From positions 1 through 64,000 of the forward strand of contig DXEG01000051.1 in NCBI GenBank assembly GCA_019115125.1: a DNA stretch of 64,000 bases, read 5' to 3'. Positions 60,986 through 64,000 of the stretch are shown here, in pieces (the first letter of the stretch is position 1; every line of letters starts with the position of its first letter). A program made the position numbers and the translations under genes. Origin of the DNA: Candidatus Blautia faecipullorum (GTDB taxonomy: Bacteria; Bacillota; Clostridia; Lachnospirales; Lachnospiraceae). Under the pieces are notes generated by a model. The model saw only the letters and a list, made by a program, of their open reading frames with translations. It was not told where the DNA came from and searched no databases.

Positions 60986-61975
60986 ATGCCAAAATCCTTT
61001 AACCAGAAACTGAAGATCCTCTACCTGATGAAAATCCTCCAGGAAAAAACAGACCAGGATCATCCTGTTCCGGTAAAAGATATCATTCTTGATCTGGAAG
61101 GATACGGGATCAACGTAGAGCGCAAGACGGTTTATGATGATATTGAAACTCTCCGGCTTTTTGGGATGGATATCCGCAGCCGCAGAGGAAAAGCGTCAGG
61201 CTATTATCTGGCGGACCGGACGTTCCGGCTTCCTGAGCTGAAATTCCTGATGGACGCGGTTCAGTCGTCAAAATTTATTACAGAAGGACAGTCCAGGATC
61301 CTTGTAAAGAAGCTGGAGAGTCTGGCCAGTGTCCACGAGGCCCGGAAGCTGCAGGGACAGGTGATGGAGAAGCAGGGAATCAAGACGGTCAATGAGGAGA
61401 TTTATACCAATATTGAGATGATTTATGACGCGATCGCGCAGAATCAGCAGATCACCTTTCACTATTATGAGTGGACGGTTTCTAAAAAGCTTGTGAAGAA
61501 GAGGGATGGGAAGAGATACAGGGTCAGTCCCGGCAAGCTGCTCTGGAAGAATGACAGTTATTATCTCCTTGCTTTGGACGAGCTCAGCGGGATAGTGAAG
61601 CATTACCGCGTGGATAAGATGATGCATGTGGAGATAGAGAATCGGAAGCGCAACGGCGAGGCTATTTTCCGTGATTTTGATATGGGTAAATTTTCTTCCG
61701 GCACCTTCGGGATGTTCGGCGGCAGGGAGACGATCCTGAAGATAAAATTTGAGAATGATCTGGTGGGCGTAGTTCTGGACCGTTTCGGACAGCAGGCGTC
61801 AATTCTTCCGGAGGATGAAGGCTTTTTTGTTCTGCAGGCCCGTATTCGTGTGAGCGGCCAGTTTTTCGGCTGGCTCGCGGGGCTGGGAGCGGGGGCGGAG
61901 ATCGTTTATCCCCCGGAAGTGAGACGGGAATATATTAATTTTCTCAGAAACACCCTGCAAAAATATATAGATTAA
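60986..61975 (+). CDS. WYL-domain transcriptional regulator
   Basis: A 329-aa regulator. The N-terminal winged HTH (about 8-80) includes VKDIILDLEGYGINVERKTVYDDIETL; the WYL ligand-binding domain (about 140-230) shows ITFHYYEWTV and VSPGKLLWKNDSYYLLALDELSG, followed by the WCX C-terminal extension. Such proteins respond to nucleotides or nucleic acids and often regulate defence or stress genes. AGAAGGAG precedes the ATG. A terminator follows at 62043, before the ATP synthase operon. Confidence 0.9.
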   Translation: MPKSFNQKLKILYLMKILQEKTDQDHPVPVKDIILDLEGYGINVERKTVYDDIETLRLFGMDIRSRRGKASGYYLADRTFRLPELKFLMDAVQSSKFITEGQSRILVKKLESLASVHEARKLQGQVMEKQGIKTVNEEIYTNIEMIYDAIAQNQQITFHYYEWTVSKKLVKKRDGKRYRVSPGKLLWKNDSYYLLALDELSGIVKHYRVDKMMHVEIENRKRNGEAIFRDFDMGKFSSGTFGMFGGRETILKIKFENDLVGVVLDRFGQQASILPEDEGFFVLQARIRVSGQFFGWLAGLGAGAEIVYPPEVRREYINFLRNTLQKYID

Positions 61976-62042
61976 GATAGAGATAGTGAGAACAGTAAAA
62001 AGCAGACGTTGACGAACGAATCTGCATGAAATAATGATATGG

Positions 62043-62072
62043 GCGTTTTGTACAAAAAACGCTCTTTTTTTT
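62043..62072 (+). terminator. Intrinsic terminator after the WYL gene
   Basis: GCGTTTT (62043-62049) pairs with AAAACGC (62056-62062) across six bases and is followed by TCTTTTTTTT. Confidence 0.82.
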
Positions 62073-62095
62073 GTGCAAAATAGTCAAATATAATA

Positions 62096-62124
62096 TTGAC
62101 TTTCGAAACTTCAAAGAGCAAAAT
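62096..62124 (+). promoter_or_regulatory. Possible ATP synthase operon promoter
   Basis: TTGACT (62096-62101), 17-bp spacer, CAAAAT (62119-62124). The -10 is weak. A TATAAT at 62089-62094 is an alternative without a good -35. Confidence 0.35.
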
Positions 62125-62185
62125 AAAGAAATCAAATAAGTCGGTCTGACCAATATCGGCGGACTGGGGAAAAGGAGGGAGTGAA

Positions 62186-62872
62186 ACGAACAGTTTAACA
62201 GAAACGCTGAAAGAAGAACTGAACTGCCGGACAGTATTTACGATTCCGGTCTTTGACGGAATTCCGGTTTTTGAATCTGTGGTAGTTACCTGGGTGATTA
62301 TGGCGGTGCTTCTGGTGCTGTCCCTGCTTCTGGTGCGGAATCTTAAAGTTGAGAATCCGGGGAAAAAACAGCTTCTTCTGGAGTCAGGCGTGGATTTTCT
62401 CAGAAAATTCTTCCGCGGCCTTCTGGGTGAAGACGGAGAACGATACATTCCTTATATGATGACAGTTCTGGTGTACCTGGGAGTGGCAAATGTATCCTCT
62501 ATTTTTGGAGTGAAGCCGCCCACGAAGGATCTGAATGTTACGCTTGCTCTTGCGGTAATGAGTATGTTCCTTATAGAATATTCCGGTATCCATAAAAAAG
62601 GTCTGAAAGGTTTTTTTAAAAGCTTTCTTGATCCGATACCGGTCATGCTGCCAATGAATATCATGGAGGTTCTGATCCGTCCCACGGCTCTCTGCTTCCG
62701 GTTGTTCGGCAACATTCTCGGAGGCTTCGTGGTAATGGCCCTCGTGGAGTTTATCTGTCCCGCGGTGCTTCCTATTCCGTTCAGCCTGTATTTTGATTTC
62801 TTTGACGGATTCATACAGGCGTACATTTTCGTTTTTCTGACGTCTATGTTTATGAGAGAGACGATGGACTGA
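62186..62872 (+). CDS. atpB: ATP synthase subunit a, with an apparent ACG start
   Basis: The F0 proton-channel subunit (228 aa from 62186). It has the expected membrane helices, and the conserved channel arginine is in IRPTALCFRLFGNILGG; the end reads FVFLTSMFMRETMD. The family N-terminus (TETLKEELNCRTVFTIPVF, then GIPVFESVVVTWVIM) is encoded from about 62186, but no ATG, GTG or TTG occurs in frame between the stop at 62147-62149 and GTG 62279. ACG 62186 is seven bases after a perfect AAGGAGG (62172-62178), the spacing expected of the start codon. Starting at 62279 would lose 31 residues. See findings. Confidence 0.85.
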   Translation, partial: TNSLTETLKEELNCRTVFTIPVFDGIPVFESVVVTWVIMAVLLVLSLLLVRNLKVENPGKKQLLLESGVDFLRKFFRGLLGEDGERYIPYMMTVLVYLGVANVSSIFGVKPPTKDLNVTLALAVMSMFLIEYSGIHKKGLKGFFKSFLDPIPVMLPMNIMEVLIRPTALCFRLFGNILGGFVVMALVEFICPAVLPIPFSLYFDFFDGFIQAYIFVFLTSMFMRETMD

Positions 62873-62950
62873 CCGGGAGTAAACAGCAGACCCGCCGGTT
62901 CTGATCTGAAAACAAAATATAAAAATAAGAAAAATTCAGGAGGAAAAATC

Positions 62951-63175
62951 ATGACAAGTTTAATTGCTATTGGAGCAGGTATTGCAGCTTTAACAGGTAT
63001 TGGAGCAGGAATCGGTATCGGTCTTGCCACTTCTAAAGCAGTAGAGGCGATTGCGAGACAGCCGGAGGCAGAGAGCAAGATCAGCAAAAACCTTCTGTTG
63101 GGATGCGCCCTTGCCGAAGGTACCGCGATCTTTGGTTTTGTAGTAGGTCTTCTGATCGTCGTTATGCTTGGCTGA
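62951..63175 (+). CDS. atpE: ATP synthase subunit c
   Basis: A 74-aa two-helix proteolipid that forms the rotor ring. Helix 1 carries the glycine-rich GIGAGIGIGLATSKAVEAIARQPEA; helix 2 has the ion-binding Glu in LAEGTAIFGF (Glu56). The Na+-specific glutamine of helix 1 and the Ser next to the Glu of Na+-type rings (QxxxES pattern) are replaced (GIGIG, EGT), so H+ coupling is the better prediction. GGAGG precedes the ATG. Confidence 0.95.
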   Translation: MTSLIAIGAGIAALTGIGAGIGIGLATSKAVEAIARQPEAESKISKNLLLGCALAEGTAIFGFVVGLLIVVMLG

Positions 63176-63241
63176 TCCGCATATCTTTTCATGCGGCGCC
63201 GGTGTACGGTTATTATTACATAAGAAAGGCAGAGATAGACG

Positions 63242-63742
63242 ATGGTTCAAATCAATCTGAATCTTGTCTTTACGATCATTAACCTGTTGATTCTTTATCT
63301 TCTGATGAAGAGGTTTTTATTCGGACCGATCATACGGGTGATGGATGAGCGAAAGGCTATGATAGAGCAGCAGTTTCAGGCTGCCAGGGAAACAGAAGAT
63401 AAGGCCGAAGAGCTGCGGCGGCATTATGAGGACGCGCTGAAGTCCGCGAAGGAGGAATCTTTCCGGATTGTTGAGCAGGCCCGGCAGGAAGCAAGGATGC
63501 AGGCAGATCAAAGCGCCCGGGAAACCCAGGCCCGCGCGGAGGCGATGCTTGCCGGCGCCCGGGAGGACATCCGCAGCGAGCGGGAGAACGCCATGAGGCA
63601 GATGCAGTCCGAGATTGGGAAGCTGGCCATGGAGGCGGCGGCTAAAATCATGGCGGATGAAAGCGGACCCGAAAAAAATCTGGCCTTATACGATCAATTT
63701 CTAAAAGAAGCAGGTGATTCCGATGACGACAGCGGCTGTTAA
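63242..63742 (+). CDS. atpF: ATP synthase subunit b
   Basis: A 166-aa peripheral stalk subunit: one N-terminal membrane helix (LVFTIINLLILYLLMKRFLF, about 8-28), then a long charged coiled coil (ERKAMIEQQFQAARETEDKAEEL and onward) that dimerises and reaches F1. The start has a GAAAGGCAGAG-like ribosome site. Its 3' end overlaps atpH by 20 bases, normal for this operon. Confidence 0.93.
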   Translation: MVQINLNLVFTIINLLILYLLMKRFLFGPIIRVMDERKAMIEQQFQAARETEDKAEELRRHYEDALKSAKEESFRIVEQARQEARMQADQSARETQARAEAMLAGAREDIRSERENAMRQMQSEIGKLAMEAAAKIMADESGPEKNLALYDQFLKEAGDSDDDSGC

Positions 63743-64000
63743 TTACGCAAAGGTTCTGTATGAACTGTCCGTATCCTGGGATTCTGTAGAAAGCACGAAA
63801 AAACTGCTTCGGGAAGCGCCGGAATTTATAGCGGTGCTGAAGAATCCTCTGGTATCCTTTCGGGATAAGGAAAGGGCTGTCGACCGGATCCTGCCGGAAG
63901 AGATGCAAAGCTTTGTAAAAACAGTCTGCAGACATCACAGGGCGGAGCTTCTGGAAGAGATCATCAGCAGCTACGAGGAGCTCTGCAGAAAACAGCAGGG
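63723..64000 (+). CDS. atpH: ATP synthase subunit delta (partial, runs off the window)
   Basis: The first 92 codons of the F1 delta/OSCP subunit are present: MTTAAVNYAKVLYELSVSWD, then PEFIAVLKNPLVSFRDKERAVDRIL, the helical N-terminal domain that caps alpha subunits. It is cut by the window edge. The ATG at 63723 lies inside atpF with GCAGGTGATT before it. The remaining genes (atpA, G, D, C) should follow outside the window. Confidence 0.9.
   Translation, partial: MTTAAVNYAKVLYELSVSWDSVESTKKLLREAPEFIAVLKNPLVSFRDKERAVDRILPEEMQSFVKTVCRHHRAELLEEIISSYEELCRKQQ

Noticed and set aside
1-64000. CRISPR arrays, tRNA or rRNA genes
   Set aside because: No regularly spaced repeats and no sequence recognised as a tRNA or rRNA; absence judged by eye only.

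Overview
The window reads as chromosomal DNA of an anaerobic, low-to-mid GC Gram-positive bacterium, most like Clostridia/Lachnospiraceae. The grounds are AGGAGG-type ribosome binding sites throughout, SigA promoters that often have an extended -10 TG, intrinsic terminators, a rubrerythrin, a long-form HPF, LacI/CdaR/WYL/TetR regulators and an F-type ATP synthase operon. The genus is inference from family resemblance. No rRNA, tRNA or CRISPR array was seen.

Region by region. 1-2.15 kb: the integrase end of an integrative element (Xis, tyrosine integrase), inverted repeats and a possible tail of the interrupted host gene. 2.2-11.2 kb: a DUF3795 protein and a complete four-gene Wadjet (JetABCD) anti-plasmid system of the DUF2397/DUF2398/TIGR02680/DUF2399 type. 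11.3-15.0 kb: a truncated AlbA_2/Schlafen-type gene behind a conspicuous operator, a nucleoside phosphorylase, and a TetR regulator with two matching operators beside a DrrAB-like ABC exporter. 15.3-27.9 kb: a surface-polysaccharide operon with CDP-glucose 4,6-dehydratase, 3-dehydratase, two CapK/PaaK-like adenylate-forming enzymes around a flippase, a TPP enzyme resembling YerE, a reductase/epimerase, a GT2 and a polytopic GT-C-like protein. The first sugar steps fit synthesis of a CDP-3,6-dideoxy sugar that the TPP enzyme could branch. 28.0-29.1 kb (minus): an Rpn/PD-(D/E)XK nuclease-family protein with a repeat-encoded C-terminus.

29.5-42.7 kb: mostly housekeeping, with HPF, a sugar ABC importer (binding protein, two permeases, no ATPase) with a LacI regulator and an intracellular GH13 enzyme, rubrerythrin, a DnaJ/CbpA-like protein behind a leader terminator, two YbaK-type tRNA deacylases, a PAP2/CDP-alcohol phosphatidyltransferase fusion, Upp and Nth. 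43.0-58.8 kb: a CdaR-like regulator followed by a visibly more A+T-rich catabolic operon: glycerate kinase, acyl-CoA ligase, CoA-transferase, 3-hydroxybutyryl-CoA dehydrogenase, a LivJHMGF-type importer, an L-gulonate-dehydrogenase-like enzyme, a VOC protein, two thiolases and a thioesterase. Together they suggest import and thiolytic breakdown of an unidentified 3-hydroxy or 3-oxo acid.

58.8-62 kb: a rearranged segment bounded by 21-bp direct repeats carrying an MmcQ/YjbR-wHTH protein, then a YfcE phosphodiesterase, a small membrane protein and a WYL regulator. 62.2-64 kb: the start of the ATP synthase operon (atpB, atpE, atpF, partial atpH), where atpB has no canonical start codon at its expected position.

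Most notable for follow-up: the Wadjet locus beside an integrase, the putative branched-sugar operon with paired CapK-like ligases, the PAP2-phosphatidyltransferase fusion, the 3-hydroxy-acid operon, a 164-nt structured intergenic element, and the apparent ACG start of atpB.
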